Shown here piece by piece: positions 11,201 to 20,968 of a stretch of DNA of 64,000 nt. The first letter of the stretch is position 1. Every line of letters begins with the position of its first letter. The DNA lies in NCBI GenBank assembly GCA_016703225.1, contig JADJCM010000001.1, positions 186,001-250,000 on the forward strand, given 5' to 3'. The translations under genes and the position numbers were made by a program. This stretch comes from Lysobacterales bacterium (GTDB taxonomy: Bacteria > Pseudomonadota > Gammaproteobacteria > Xanthomonadales > Ahniellaceae). The notes under the pieces are model-generated. The model searched no databases. It was not told where the DNA came from and saw only the letters and a program-made list of their open reading frames with translations.

Positions 11201-11962
11201 GACGAAGTCGTAGGCGTAATAGGCGCCGGTCGGATCGCCGGTCTGCGAAATCGCGATGCACTGGTGACCAGGGACATCGTCCACTTCGAACTGGCTGATC
11301 ATCCAGCGATCGGCGAGCGGGTCATACAGCACCACCGGATCGCCGTCGTCACCGGTGCGGCAGGAATTGCCCGCGGGCAGGCCGCTGAAGAACGCGGTGC
11401 TTTGCAGGTCGGGACCGAGCACGCGCGCACCGGTGGTGCGGTTGTAAATGCTGGCGCGCACGTTCACCGTCTGCACGTAATGGGTCGGACCGATGTCGCC
11501 GTTGGTGTCCGGCGGCAGGCAGCCGCAGGCTTCGGCGTTGGTCATGCCGTCGTAGGTCGCGGCCGGCGACGGCATCGCGCTCGGGGCATCGCCGTGGTTC
11601 AGCACCAGCAGCGGATCGATGAAGTCGCGCTCGCCGAGCCCGGCACCGGGGATCGGATAACGCACGCGCGGGTTCTCGTTGCGCTCGTCCAGGTCCTTGA
11701 CGCCCTTGCCGCGCGGCGGCGGCGCCTTCGGCAGATCACGGATCGGCACCGACAAGCCGAACGCGACGGCCTTAGAGGCCAGGAACCCGTTCGCACGCGT
11801 CACTTCTGCCTTCTGGTTGACGACGAAGCCGACTTCCTCCGGCTTGTAGTGCTCGCCGGCAAAGCCGGACGATGAGAACAGCAGGGCCGCTGCCGCGCTG
11901 ATCCACGCAGCGACAAGACCGCGCGCACTCGCGGCGCGCGCGCCGAAAGAATTGGACTTCAT
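8297..11962 (-). CDS. giant secreted multidomain protein, DGFE-tailed
   Basis: 1221 residues from ATG at 11962 (MKSNSFGARAASARGLVAAW), after a G-rich ribosome site GGGGGTT; a signal peptide ends near SSSGFAGEHYK. Residues about 130-600 form a secreted beta-propeller-like region beginning CGCLPPDTNGDIGPTHYVQ. Next come a carboxypeptidase-regulatory-like beta sandwich (IADATVSVSGGFSRQTNASG) and an Ig-like segment. A choice-of-anchor-J/MAM-like domain follows (ENFDSVTAPALPAGWTT), then a cadherin-like repeat (PSITGPANANLLEDAATSAL). The protein ends AVFADGFE at the stop. No catalytic motif was found; an exported surface or matrix protein is the best guess. It diverges from the CSLREA gene across 207 bases. 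Confidence 0.8.
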   Translation of the reverse strand: MKSNSFGARAASARGLVAAWISAAAALLFSSSGFAGEHYKPEEVGFVVNQKAEVTRANGFLASKAVAFGLSVPIRDLPKAPPPRGKGVKDLDERNENPRVRYPIPGAGLGERDFIDPLLVLNHGDAPSAMPSPAATYDGMTNAEACGCLPPDTNGDIGPTHYVQTVNVRASIYNRTTGARVLGPDLQSTAFFSGLPAGNSCRTGDDGDPVVLYDPLADRWMISQFEVDDVPGHQCIAISQTGDPTGAYYAYDFVMPNGEFHDYPHYGVWPDGYYMADHMFNQAGTAYTGAGFFAFDRAKMLAGDPSASYIFYSNVNAGGHLPIDLDGFIAPPAGLPHRFVEFLADEFGSATDGLRIYELVPNYANPGASTFTTKGDITLAAFDARAPTSSRSVIEQSGTAVGLDAIADRLMFRVGYRNLGTAAAPVNSYVGTFTVNVSGVNPTSMATYQAGERWFELRSTDTGAALPTVRDQGTQNLAPGNGAGGVNNFMGSIAQDAQGNLALGFSQSSSSSFPNIVIAGRTGSGTGGGLNEGEASFFASGGSQTSSSNRWGDYSAMGVDPTDECTFWYTQEYYASTSTSAWRTRFGKFTYPGCTTPPRGLIAAHITDCSSSADIADATVSVSGGFSRQTNASGALLSNIGVSPATYTVTVSKTNYSTYTDNAVVVTDGNTTTVNACISGSPAIASAPPALVSAENFLPLNSAPDPGETVTVSLPLHNTAPTNSTNLVATLQASGGVTAPSGPQNYGVLVGGGANVSRDFSFTAAGVCGDDITLTLTLQDGALNLGTATFTLQLGTTSTTTALSENFDSVTAPALPAGWTTAQSDAGVAFVSSITLPNSVPNDAYSPNVTAVGNAEIISPAISVPAGGGQLSFRNLFNLEDTYDGAVVELAINGGAYADITTGGNAFVAGGYTDTISSSWSSPIAGRQAWSGLSGGTTALPTYLTSTINLPAAAAGQSVQLKWRLAADSSVAAGGANGLRIDDVSVLASSPVCSVAAVNTAPSITGPANANLLEDAATSALAVTVGDTETAVGALVLSASSSDTTLVPNANIVLGGSGSARTVTVTPDANRFGTATITLTVTDGGALTATATFDVIVAAVNDKPSFTPGTSPSHAGGTSGAQTSAGFIGAINFGPYEGAQTVLGYNVTETADPNGIVSGTAIAADGTLSYTLSGLSGTASFNVTLQDSGGTANGGIDTSDPKTFAITVGPLVDAVFADGFE

Positions 11963-12133
11963 TGCAACCCCCAAGATTGATGCAGACCGGAATGCGCGCC
12001 ACCGCGCCGCCGCGGAGGCTAGCAGCGCCGGGCTACCGAGTCACCTTGTGTTGCACAGCACCGGTCGCGCCGCCTACGGCCGTCAACTCACCGCCCGGTC
12101 GCAGCTACCGGGCCGGTTCGCGCCGATCGCGAC

Positions 12134-12139
12134 TAGAAT
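12134..12139 (+). promoter_or_regulatory. possible -10 box of the CSLREA gene
   Basis: TAGAATCGGCG about 30 bases before the start at 12170, preceded by GGTTCGCG. A near-identical arrangement (GGTTCACG...TAGAATCGCCG) lies before the nuclease gene. No convincing -35 at standard spacing. Confidence 0.35.
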
Positions 12140-12169
12140 CGGCGGCCTCTGTGGGAGTCGGTGACGACG

Positions 12170-13546
12170 ATGCGGCTGCGCACCTTGACACTCTGGATCG
12201 GCGGCGCACTGACCGCTGCGGGCGGCGCGTGCGCCGCCACCTGGACCGTCACCGACACCGGCGACGCCTCCGATGGCACCTGCGACGCAAGCTGCACCCT
12301 GCGTGATGCGGTGGACGCAGCGAACACCGACGATCGCATCCTGTTCGACCTGGCGCTGCCGGCACCGATCCTGATCGGCCTCAGCGGAAGCGCGCTGCAG
12401 ATCGACGTGCCGTTGCGCATCACCGCCACCGACGGCGCCCGCACCACGATCCGTCGCGTCGGCGGCAATGGACGGCTGCTGGAGGTGGTCGGCAATGGTG
12501 ATGCGCGCGTGATCGGCCTGAGCTTCGAGAACGGTGCTGCGCCTTCGCTCCCGGGTGTGAGCGCGGACGGCGGCGCCATCTACATCGCCGCGGGCGCCGC
12601 GCTGGAGCTGCGTGATTGCGTGTTCCGCGACAACCGCGCCACCGGTGCATTCGGCGCGCCGGAAACCGGCATGCCGGGCGCTTCGGCACGCGGCGGCGCG
12701 ATCTTTGCCGCCGGCGACCTGTTGGTCGAGAACTGCGCCTTCGTCGGCAACCAGGCGCAGGGTGGCAACGGCGCGTCGAGCATCTTCCTCCCAGGTGCAT
12801 CCGGTGGTGCCGCAAGCGGCGGCGCGGTTCACGCCATGGCGACCGCAGACATTCTGAACTCGACCTTTTCCGGCAACCTTGCCGCTGGCGGCAACGGTGG
12901 CGGCGGCGGCATGGGCAGCATCGGACTGCCCGGCTTCAATGGTGGCGACGGCGGCGCTGCCATCGGCGGAGCACTGGCATTTGCGGAGTCGGCCGCCCCC
13001 ACCGCAGCCTTTTCGACACTGATCGCCAACGCCGTCGACGCGGGCGACGGCGGACCGGGAGGGCCTGGGGGACCTCCGCTGATGCCAGGCGACCCACCGC
13101 CGCCCGCAGGCGCCACTGGCGCGACTGGGCCCGTTCGCGCCGCAGCGATCGACAGCGAAGCCGCCGCGATCCTCAATGTCAGCGCGATTGCCGCCAACAC
13201 CGGCGCCACGCCGTGCGCCGGCGCCGCGCTCAGCGCTCGCACGACAAACCGCGTGGACGATGCATCCTGCCCGGGCGTCGTCGTGCCCGCACTCGAGTCG
13301 CAGTTCGAGCCGATCGACGCCCAGGCCGACTCGCCGCACTACACGCCGCGGTTCGACAGCGTGGCCGTCGACAGCGCACCCGACTGCCTCGATGCCGTGG
13401 CCTTCGAAGTGGTCGATCTCGACCAGTTGCTGACGCCACGACCGCTCGCTGGCAACGGCGGTGTGGCGGCCTGCGACTTCGGCGCGATCGAGCTGAATCC
13501 GGTGTTGTTCGGCGACGGCTTCGAGGAACCGCCGCCACCGCCCTGA
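12170..13546 (+). CDS. CSLREA-domain secreted beta-helix protein, DGFE-tailed
   Basis: 458 residues from ATG at 12170; GTG at 12161 is an alternative in the same frame. A signal peptide (LTLWIGGALTAAGGACA) leads into the CSLREA-type N-terminal motif (WTVTDTGDASDGTCDASCTL, then RDAVDAAN). The middle is a run of right-handed beta-helix turns with many G-rich, N-rich repeats (GGAIYIAAGAALELRDCVF) and a low-complexity GPGGPGGPP loop. The end carries LFGDGFEEPPPPP, the shared tail followed by a short proline run. CSLREA proteins are exported or outer-membrane proteins of unknown role. Confidence 0.8.
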   Translation: MRLRTLTLWIGGALTAAGGACAATWTVTDTGDASDGTCDASCTLRDAVDAANTDDRILFDLALPAPILIGLSGSALQIDVPLRITATDGARTTIRRVGGNGRLLEVVGNGDARVIGLSFENGAAPSLPGVSADGGAIYIAAGAALELRDCVFRDNRATGAFGAPETGMPGASARGGAIFAAGDLLVENCAFVGNQAQGGNGASSIFLPGASGGAASGGAVHAMATADILNSTFSGNLAAGGNGGGGGMGSIGLPGFNGGDGGAAIGGALAFAESAAPTAAFSTLIANAVDAGDGGPGGPGGPPLMPGDPPPPAGATGATGPVRAAAIDSEAAAILNVSAIAANTGATPCAGAALSARTTNRVDDASCPGVVVPALESQFEPIDAQADSPHYTPRFDSVAVDSAPDCLDAVAFEVVDLDQLLTPRPLAGNGGVAACDFGAIELNPVLFGDGFEEPPPPP

Positions 13547-13590
13547 TCCGCACTCGCCGCACTGCAACACGCCGGTTCACGATTCGCAGC

Positions 13591-13596
13591 TAGAAT
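13591..13596 (+). promoter_or_regulatory. possible -10 box of the nuclease gene
   Basis: TAGAATCGCCG 33 bases before the ATG at 13630, in the same surroundings as the element before the CSLREA gene. Confidence 0.35.
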
Positions 13597-13629
13597 CGCC
13601 GCCCCCCTTTTTCAACCCCGGGTCTCTCG

Positions 13630-16600
13630 ATGCGAACCGTGCTTCGTGGCGCGCTGCTGGCGCTTTGTTGTTCTTCCGCTGCGCTGGCGCAGTCGGTCTC
13701 CATCACCGGCGGCGTGCCGGCGGTCGAGAGTTTCGATTCGCTCGCCAATACCGGCACGGCGAACACGATCGTGCCCACCGGCTGGTATTTCACCGAGAAT
13801 GGTGCCGCCGGCACGTACGCGGCGGACGACGGCATTGGCGTTTCCGGCAGTGCGTATTCCTACGGCACGACGTCAACGACCGAGCGCGCATTCGGTTCGT
13901 TGCGATCGAACTCGACCGAGCCGATGCTTGGGGCGCGATTGCAGAACAACACCGGCTCGACCTTGTCCGAATTGCTCGTCAGCTATCGCGGTGAGCAATG
14001 GCGTCTCGGCGTGGCCGGGCGCGCCGATCCGCTGAACTTCCAGTACAGCCTCGATGCGACTTCGCTGACCAGCGGTACCTGGGTCGACTTCGACGGGCTC
14101 GACCTGCCGTCACCGAACACGACTTCGGCCCCCGGCGCACTGAATGGCAACGCGACCGGCAATTTCGTCGCCATCAGCGCAACGATCAGCGGCGGCGGCT
14201 TCACGCTCGCGGACGGCGCGACGATGTGGATCCGCTGGATCGACCCGAACCTCAGCGGCAACGACGACGGTCTCGCCATCGACGACTTCAGCGTTGGCCT
14301 CGCGGTCGACAACCCGCCGCAGCTGACCGCGAGCGCGCCGACCAGCGGCGCAAGCAACGTCGCGGTCGCCAGCAACATCGCACTCACGTTCTCGGAAGCA
14401 GTCACCACCACCGACCCCTGGTTCGTGCTGGACTGCGGCGCCGGCGCCGTCGCAGGAACGATGTCAGGCAGCGGCAGCACGCGCAGTTTCGATCCGACGC
14501 TGGACCTGCCGTTCAACGCCAGCTGCACGGTCACGCTGACCGCAGCCAACATCCGCGACACCGACGGCACGCTCGACCCGCTGACCGGCTCGAATGCGTT
14601 CTCGTTCACCACCGTCGCCGACTCGGCGCCGAGCGTCGTCTCCACCGTTCCGGCCGACACCGCCACCGGCATCGGCGTCAGCGCCAACCTGAGCGTCACC
14701 TTCAGCGAAGCGGTCACGCCCACGCTGCCGAACTGGCTGGCGCTGAGTTGCGCCAGCAGCGGCGTTCATCCGCTGACGGTCAGCGGCGGACCGACGATCT
14801 GGACGCTCAACCCGGACAGCGACTTCGCCTTCAGCGAACTCTGCACCGCGACCATCGCGGTGGCAAACGTCGTTGACCAGGACGGCATGCCCAACCCGAT
14901 GGCGGCACCGAAAACCTGGACCTTCACCACCGGCGCCGATCTGGCACCGATGGTGAGCTCGACCACGCCCGCCGACAACGCGATCAACGTCACCCTCGGC
15001 AGCGACATCACCGTGGTGTTCAGCGAGCCGGTCAACGCGACGACGGCTTCGTTCACCGTCAGCTGCGCGACATCAGGCGCGCACACCTTCGTTCTGTCGG
15101 CGACGCCCGCGACGAGTTTCACGCTGAACCCCGATGCCGATTTCACCGCAGCCGAGGTCTGCACGGTCACCGTGACCGCCGCTCTGGTCACCGACACCGA
15201 TGGCGCCGCAACGCCGATGGCCGCCGACTACGTGTTCGACTTCACCATCGGCAGCGGGTCAGGCGACTACTACGCCGGCGTCGATGCCAGCACCTGCGTC
15301 ACGCTGCGCAGCACGCTGCACGACAAGATCGACGACCACACCGCGTTTCCGTACAGCCACGCCACGCTGCCCGATACCTGGACCGTGCTCGAAGCGGCCG
15401 ACCAGGATCCGCTGAGCAGCAGCAGCGTGCTCGAGGTGTACGAGAACGCGAGTTATGCCAAGGCCGGCGGTGGCAACAGCAATTACAACCGCGAGCACAC
15501 CTGGCCGAACAGCTACGGCTTCAACAACCTGAGCGGCGTGAACGGCTCCGGCGTGCCGCAATCCTCGGCTTATGTCGACACCCACATGCTGTATCTGTCG
15601 GACATCGAGTACAACAGCAATCGCGGCTCGAAGCCCTACGCGAATTGCCCCGATACCGACGGCTGCAGCGCCGATGCCACGCTTGCCTACAACGGCTTTG
15701 GCGGCGGCGCGGTGACCTATGCCAGCGGCAACCACAACTGGAGGAAGACTGCCGGCAGCGAAGCCTTCGGCAGCTACGAAGTCTGGAACCACCGCAAGGG
15801 CGACATGGCTCGCGCGGTGCTGTACATGGACATCCGTTACGAGGGCGGTACCGCGACCGGCGGCAACACCATTGGCCAGAGCGAGCCGGACCTGATCGTG
15901 ACCGACGACCGCAATCTCATTCTCAGCCGCGCCAGCACCACCACCGGACCGGCCTACATGGGGCTCAAGTCGACCCTGCTCGCATGGCACGCGGCCGATC
16001 CGCCGGACGAGCACGAGCTCCTGCGCAATGGCGTCATCTTCAGCTTCCAGGGCAACCGCAATCCGTTCATCGACCACCCGGAATGGGCGGAATGCCTGTT
16101 CAACTGCAATTGCCTGCCGGCGAGCAATCCGCCGACCGCCACTGCGGATAACGCCAACATCAACGAAGACAGCGGCGCGAACACGATCCTGGTGCTGGCC
16201 AATGATCCCGACCCCGATGGCGGCCCGAAACTGGTGCAGTCGGTGACCCAGCCGAGCGGGGCACGGTGACCATCGGTCCCGCCGGTGCGCATGTGGTGTT
16301 CACGCCGAACGCGAACTTCTGCGCGTCGACCAGTTTCAGCTACACGCTCAACGGCGGATCGTCGGCGACGGTGTCGATCACCATGACCTGCAGCAACGAC
16401 GCGCCGAACGCGGTGGGCACGCTGGCCAACCAGAGCTATCCGGAGGGCACCCTGGTCAGCCTCGGCACCGCAGCGGGCTTCGCCGATGTCGACGGCGATG
16501 CGCTGACCTACACTGCCACCGGGCTGCCGGCGTCGGTCGCCATCGGCCTGAACGACGGCAACATCGGCGGCACCGTGCTGGCGGCCGACATCGGCGTGCA

Positions 16601-16709
16601 CAACGTCACCGTCACCGCACGCGATCCATCGCTGGCGCAGGCCACGCAGTCATTCACCCTCACGGTGACGGCGCTGCCGGCGGCGATCTTCGGCGACGGT
16701 TTCGAGTAG
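13630..16709 (+). CDS. secreted endonuclease I with Ig-like repeats, DGFE-tailed (frameshift)
   Basis: Exported DNase/RNase of the endonuclease I family. The signal peptide (LLALCCSSAALAQ) is followed by a beta-sandwich of about 190 residues and then three Big_5/SbsA-type Ig-like domains, each with an S..P.......V......FSE pattern. The catalytic domain starts near DYYAGVDASTC and has the family's NREHTWPNSYG, GDMARAVLYMDIRYEG and DHPEW motifs. A cadherin-like C-terminal region ends AIFGDGFE. The frame breaks at 16258-16261, where GGGG should be GGGGG (QPSGGTVTIG); adding one base gives 1026 residues. This is likely an assembly indel. The role is probably scavenging DNA or degrading matrix. 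Confidence 0.85.
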
Positions 16710-16761
16710 GCGAAGCGCCAACCCACACTCCATCTTTTTGGCCTCACCCCCATCGCCGGAT

Positions 16762-16800
16762 GGGCGGGACTCGAGCGCGGAACCGCGCTCGCGACCGCCC
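16762..16800. terminator. long hairpin between convergent genes
   Basis: Nested stem: GGGCGG pairs with CCGCCC and, inside it, CGAGCGCGG pairs with CCGCGCTCG around a two-base loop. It lies between the converging nuclease and beta-helix genes and could end transcription both ways, though no U-run is present. Confidence 0.55.
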
Positions 16801-16814
16801 GCCCTGCGCCCCGG

Positions 16815-18572
16815 TCAGAACGAGGGCAGGGACTGGCGTGCCTCGTATGGCCCGAGATCCAGCGTTCCGAACTGATTGGGCGAGGCGGGGTTGTCGACGG
16901 GTCGCAGCTGTCCGTCGAGATCGTTCTGACGCTGGAACACCCCGCAGCCACTGGCGATATCGATGCCCGGCGATGGAATCGGATCGATCCGGGCCTCGCC
17001 TGCGAACAACCGGAAGTTATCGCTCGCGGGCGACACGAAGCGCGGCACGCCCTGGAAGACGCTGGTGTTCGTCGGCAACGAGGCTGTACTCGGCACCAGC
17101 ACGAACTGCGCTTCAAGGGTGCCGCTACCCTGGCGAATCAGGCCGGCCTGATTGACGATGGCACAGCGCAAGTCCAGGTGCGGTGCGCGCACGACCGCGC
17201 CGCCGATGCTGTTCCCGGTGATGGTCGTCTGTGCAATCCACACCTTGTCGTCGTCACCGGTCTTGATCAGGGCATCGCCGACGTTGTTGGCGAAAATGAG
17301 CGACTGGGCGATGCCATAGTGATCGTAGTGCTGGCGATAGTGAATGAGCGAGTTCCCGGCGTTGCGGTCGATCTGGGCGTCCAGGATGTCGGCAACCCCA
17401 GTGAACCCCTCGGGCCAGAAGCACGAGAAGGGGAAGTTGCATCCCCGTGGCGAGCTCCAGTCGAAAGCAAACACCGCCCCTTCGCCGGCAGAACTTCCGC
17501 TCGCTCGGGCCACGTTGCCGGTGGCCCGGTTGCAGTTGATGCCGGCGGCGCAGGCCACGGCAGAAATCGGCGTCTGCGCATCCCGATTGCGAGCGCTGCG
17601 CAAGCGCACGCTCGGGTCACTCGCCGTGCTGGAGTAGATCCAGCCACCACCGCCATTCAAGGCGGAGTTGCCCTCGATCAGCGTGTCCCACAGCGTGATC
17701 GACGAGGAGTTCCGCAAAGCGAACCCGCCCCCGTTGTGACCAGCGTAGTTGTAGGCAATCCGATTGGGCGCGCTGCCAAGCACGCTGTAGACCTTCACGA
17801 TCGAGTTCAGGGCACTCAACCCTCCACCCTCGGTCGCAGTATTGCCATGGAGAATGCCGGCATCCAAGGGACCGTTGCTGGCCAGCTCGGCGTTACAGCG
17901 ATGAAGGCGCAGTCCACCTCCCTCACCCATCGCTTGATTGCTGAAGAACCCGGTGCCGCGGGCATTCACGTAGACCGATCCGTCGCGGCAGTAGGCGCCA
18001 CCCCCTTCAAACTGGGCGTTGTTGCCGTAAATCAGCACGTCGTCGCGCAGGGCCAACTCGGTACCTCGGCCATCGATGGCGATGCCCCCGCCGAAGCCGG
18101 CCCGGTTGTCGTGAATGGAACTGGCCGCAATCACCAACTGCCCGCCGTGACGGGCATAGATGGCGCCACCGTATTCGTGGTTTTCGGCGTCCCCACCCAC
18201 AACCTCCAGCCCAGCCAGCCGAACCGTCGACGGGTAGTCGCCCACCACGGCGATTACCGTCTGCTGGGCGCCGCCGCTGCCGTCGATGCGGGTATAGCTG
18301 GCGCTTGGCAGCGCGTCGACGCAACGCGCGTAGCCGCCGCGCAGTTCGACGTACTCGCGGTCATTGATGCGCAACGCCTGCTGGGTGTAGTTGAGGGTGC
18401 GCGTGATCTTGATCAGCGACCGCACCAAGCCATCACCGGCCGCCGCATCCAGCGCTGACTGGATCGTCGCATGGGTGCAGCCGGGGCCGGTGCCGACAGC
18501 GAACTCATTGTCAGCGAGCACGGGGGAGCAGAAGCCGGCAGCAAGCAAAGCGCGGCAAATCGAGGTCTTCAT
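16815..18572 (-). CDS. secreted right-handed beta-helix protein, no DGFE tail
   Basis: 585 residues from ATG at 18572 (MKTSICRALLAAGFCSPVLA), with GGAG ahead of it; the open frame extends further upstream but that part is a shadow of the preceding gene. A signal peptide is followed by VGTGPGCTHATIQSALDAA, a motif shared with the upstream paralog. Beta-helix turns follow (GGAIYARHGGQLVIAASSIH, GGGIAIDGRG), and the choice-of-anchor Q-like end LDGQLRPVDNP...GTLDLGPYE. After that the protein stops with ARQSLPSF. It therefore lacks the DGFE tail carried by its paralog 28 bases upstream. Function unknown. Confidence 0.78.
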   Translation of the reverse strand: MKTSICRALLAAGFCSPVLADNEFAVGTGPGCTHATIQSALDAAAGDGLVRSLIKITRTLNYTQQALRINDREYVELRGGYARCVDALPSASYTRIDGSGGAQQTVIAVVGDYPSTVRLAGLEVVGGDAENHEYGGAIYARHGGQLVIAASSIHDNRAGFGGGIAIDGRGTELALRDDVLIYGNNAQFEGGGAYCRDGSVYVNARGTGFFSNQAMGEGGGLRLHRCNAELASNGPLDAGILHGNTATEGGGLSALNSIVKVYSVLGSAPNRIAYNYAGHNGGGFALRNSSSITLWDTLIEGNSALNGGGGWIYSSTASDPSVRLRSARNRDAQTPISAVACAAGINCNRATGNVARASGSSAGEGAVFAFDWSSPRGCNFPFSCFWPEGFTGVADILDAQIDRNAGNSLIHYRQHYDHYGIAQSLIFANNVGDALIKTGDDDKVWIAQTTITGNSIGGAVVRAPHLDLRCAIVNQAGLIRQGSGTLEAQFVLVPSTASLPTNTSVFQGVPRFVSPASDNFRLFAGEARIDPIPSPGIDIASGCGVFQRQNDLDGQLRPVDNPASPNQFGTLDLGPYEARQSLPSF

Positions 18573-18600
18573 GGCGAACTCCAGATGTGGGACCCGTTCA

Positions 18601-20325
18601 TCACGAGTCGAAACCGTCAGCGAAAAGCGCGTCGGTCGCGGATTCGAAGGCGCCGACATCGATGGACCCGAACTGGTTGGTGATGCCGCTGTCGTCCAGC
18701 GGGCGCAGCGAGCCTTCTGCGTCGGCGTTGTAGGGCCAGCCCAGTGCCGACGACGAAGTGGCGTAGTCGATAGCGGGTGAATCTCGCCGCAGGTGCAGAT
18801 CGGCGACACCTGCAAAACGCGGATCGGCTTCGAGATTGTTGACCGTGGGCGGAATGCCGCTCAGGTCGTTGGCAATCAGATAACCACTGAGAACGGATCC
18901 ACCGACCTGGCGCAGGAGGGGTCTTCCGGGCTGGTAAGCCGCCACATAGCCGAGTACGGTCTGCAGATCCAGGCCACGAATGACGGCGTCACCCGCGAGC
19001 GTATTGCCGCCAATGCTGACGAAGTTGAGGACCAGCTTCTGACCCTGGATCAGCGCCGCTTGCGAATCGGTTTGTTGATTGCCCACCAGAACCACATTGC
19101 TCAGCGCCATCTGCTTGGTGGCGGCATCGTTCTGAACGAAGCTGTCCAGCACCCGACCACCCTGGTTGCCGGTAAAGCTGGCGCGATTGATCTGCGCCCG
19201 ACCTGCCGCGCTGCCTTCCAGGCGCCAGGCGATCGCGGCAACGCCATTGGCTGGGACTCCACCCACCGCGCTGTAATTGTTGACGAAGCGGTTGCAGATG
19301 CTTCCGGGCGGGCAGTCAACCGCACCATCGGCCACGCCGGTGGATGCAATCGTCAGGTCATTGCCGACGCTGCCACTGCTGCCCCGATAGAAGATGCCGC
19401 CACCGTCTTGCGCAGCATTGTCGGAGATCTCGATGTTTTGCAGCTGCACATCGGCGCCATCGGCAGCATAGATGGCGCCGCCGCTGGCCGCTGCGACGTT
19501 GGCCACCAGCCGGGTCAACGCATCCGCAAACAGGGAATAGACCCGCGTGACACTGAAAGAGCCAAACGCGTAGATGCCACCGCCGTTGCGCACCGACTGG
19601 TTGTTCCAGAGCATGCCCAGGGCATTACCGCTGGCCAAGTCGGTGTGGCAGTTCTCTGCGTAGATGCCGCCCCCGTCGCGCCCACTGGTATTGGAGTTGA
19701 TGATCCCCGACTCGGTGACCAGCGAGAGATTGCTGTTGAGACAGTAGATGCCGCCGCCATCGCTGCTCGCCTGGTTGGCGAAGATGCGGCTGTCGCCCTG
19801 AAGGGTGACGGTGACAGAGGCCATGTTGGATGCGACCGCCATGCCGGCCCCGCGTCCAGCGTGATTGCTGGCCAGACGCACGTTGTTCAGGGTGATCAGA
19901 TGCGGGCCGTCGATGATCGACAGCCCGCCGCCGTCCGCATTGGCGGGAGCGTCGCCGTCCTGCAGCACAAGATTGCGCAGCGTCACATTGCCGTTGCCCT
20001 GGATGCGCAGCACTGCAGCAGCGCTGCCGCCTGCCCCGGAAAGCACCGTTGGCTGGTTCGGGTCACCGGTGGCGCTACTGCAGTCAGTGAATCCACCCTG
20101 GATGACCAGCGTGTCGTTCTGCGCCACCAGCGCTTGCGCGGTGTAGGTGCGGTTGCGCGCCACGTTGATGACATCCAGACCGTTGCCGTTGTCGAGTCCG
20201 GCGTTGATGGCGGCCTGCACGCTGGCGTGCGTGCACGCAGCACCCGAGCCCACGGTGAATACATCGGCATGGGCACCGGGGCCATGCAACATCAGTCCGC
20301 AAAAACACCAAAGCAGGGCACGCAT
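18601..20325 (-). CDS. secreted right-handed beta-helix protein, DGFE-tailed
   Basis: 574 residues; signal peptide MRALLWCFCGLMLHGPGAHA followed by VGSGAACTHASVQAAINAG. Repeated beta-helix turns include GGGLSIIDGPHLITLNNVR and GGGIYAENCHTDLASGN. The C-terminal part has the choice-of-anchor Q pattern (RDSPAIDYA..., GSLRPLDDSGITNQFGSIDV, GAFE) and ends ALFADGFDS. This is the first gene of a two-gene unit with the tail-less paralog. No enzyme motif is seen; a surface or secreted structural or adhesive role is a guess. Confidence 0.8.
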   Translation of the reverse strand: MRALLWCFCGLMLHGPGAHADVFTVGSGAACTHASVQAAINAGLDNGNGLDVINVARNRTYTAQALVAQNDTLVIQGGFTDCSSATGDPNQPTVLSGAGGSAAAVLRIQGNGNVTLRNLVLQDGDAPANADGGGLSIIDGPHLITLNNVRLASNHAGRGAGMAVASNMASVTVTLQGDSRIFANQASSDGGGIYCLNSNLSLVTESGIINSNTSGRDGGGIYAENCHTDLASGNALGMLWNNQSVRNGGGIYAFGSFSVTRVYSLFADALTRLVANVAAASGGAIYAADGADVQLQNIEISDNAAQDGGGIFYRGSSGSVGNDLTIASTGVADGAVDCPPGSICNRFVNNYSAVGGVPANGVAAIAWRLEGSAAGRAQINRASFTGNQGGRVLDSFVQNDAATKQMALSNVVLVGNQQTDSQAALIQGQKLVLNFVSIGGNTLAGDAVIRGLDLQTVLGYVAAYQPGRPLLRQVGGSVLSGYLIANDLSGIPPTVNNLEADPRFAGVADLHLRRDSPAIDYATSSSALGWPYNADAEGSLRPLDDSGITNQFGSIDVGAFESATDALFADGFDS

Positions 20326-20539
20326 GCAGTCATTCCGTCGCTGGGGGATGACTGCAAGAGCGCGATGTGGCGAGCGATCGCGACATCAGTTGCGGAGAAG
20401 AAACACATCGTCCAGCGCATGTCGCGGAAGCCGGCAAAACAGCGCTGCAATTGCAACGCGCCGGCGCCGGATCCGTTCTGCGGACGATGTCGTCGAGAAG
20501 CGCTAACGCCCTGCACGCATTGGTGCGGGCGACAACGGG

Positions 20540-20800
20540 CTATTCGTCGGTCGCGGCAGCGGCTTCGGTCTTGAAGTAGGGCTCGACCGGACCCGGATGC
20601 TTGAAGGTGATCGGGTTGCCGCGGCGGTCGAGAGTGCGGCCGGCGGCGACGCGGACCCAGCCTTCGCTGACGCAGTATTCCTCGACGTCGTTGCGCTCGA
20701 CGCCCTTGAAGCGGATGCCGATGCCGCGTGCCAGAACCGCCTCGTCATAGAACGGGCTGCGCGGGTTGACGGAGAGGCGATCGGGTGGCGTGTCGGACAT
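20540..20800 (-). CDS. DUF3297 family protein
   Basis: 86 residues from ATG at 20800 (MSDTPPDRLSVNPRSPFYDE). The sequence FKGVERNDVEEYCVSEGWVR followed by GRTLDRRGNPITFKHPGPVE matches the DUF3297 family, small cytosolic proteins of unknown function common in Proteobacteria. It points away from dsbD, with 168 bases between them. Confidence 0.85.
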   Translation of the reverse strand: MSDTPPDRLSVNPRSPFYDEAVLARGIGIRFKGVERNDVEEYCVSEGWVRVAAGRTLDRRGNPITFKHPGPVEPYFKTEAAAATDE

Positions 20801-20968
20801 GGCGTGCTCGGGTCGTCGATGGAATCGGGACGCGAAGGGTAGCGGCTCGCGCCGGCGGCGCGAACTTGTACCGCGGCCGGCGGTCCGAAGCGCCATCGAT
20901 CCGGCGCTTTCACGGCCTGCAAGCGGCTGCCAAGATTGCCGGTCTCAATTCCTCACTGGAACCCGCCG

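Noticed and set aside
9812..11875. 687-codon frame opposite the giant secreted protein
   Set aside because: Composition typical of a high-GC antisense frame; the minus-strand gene has a signal peptide and ordered domains.
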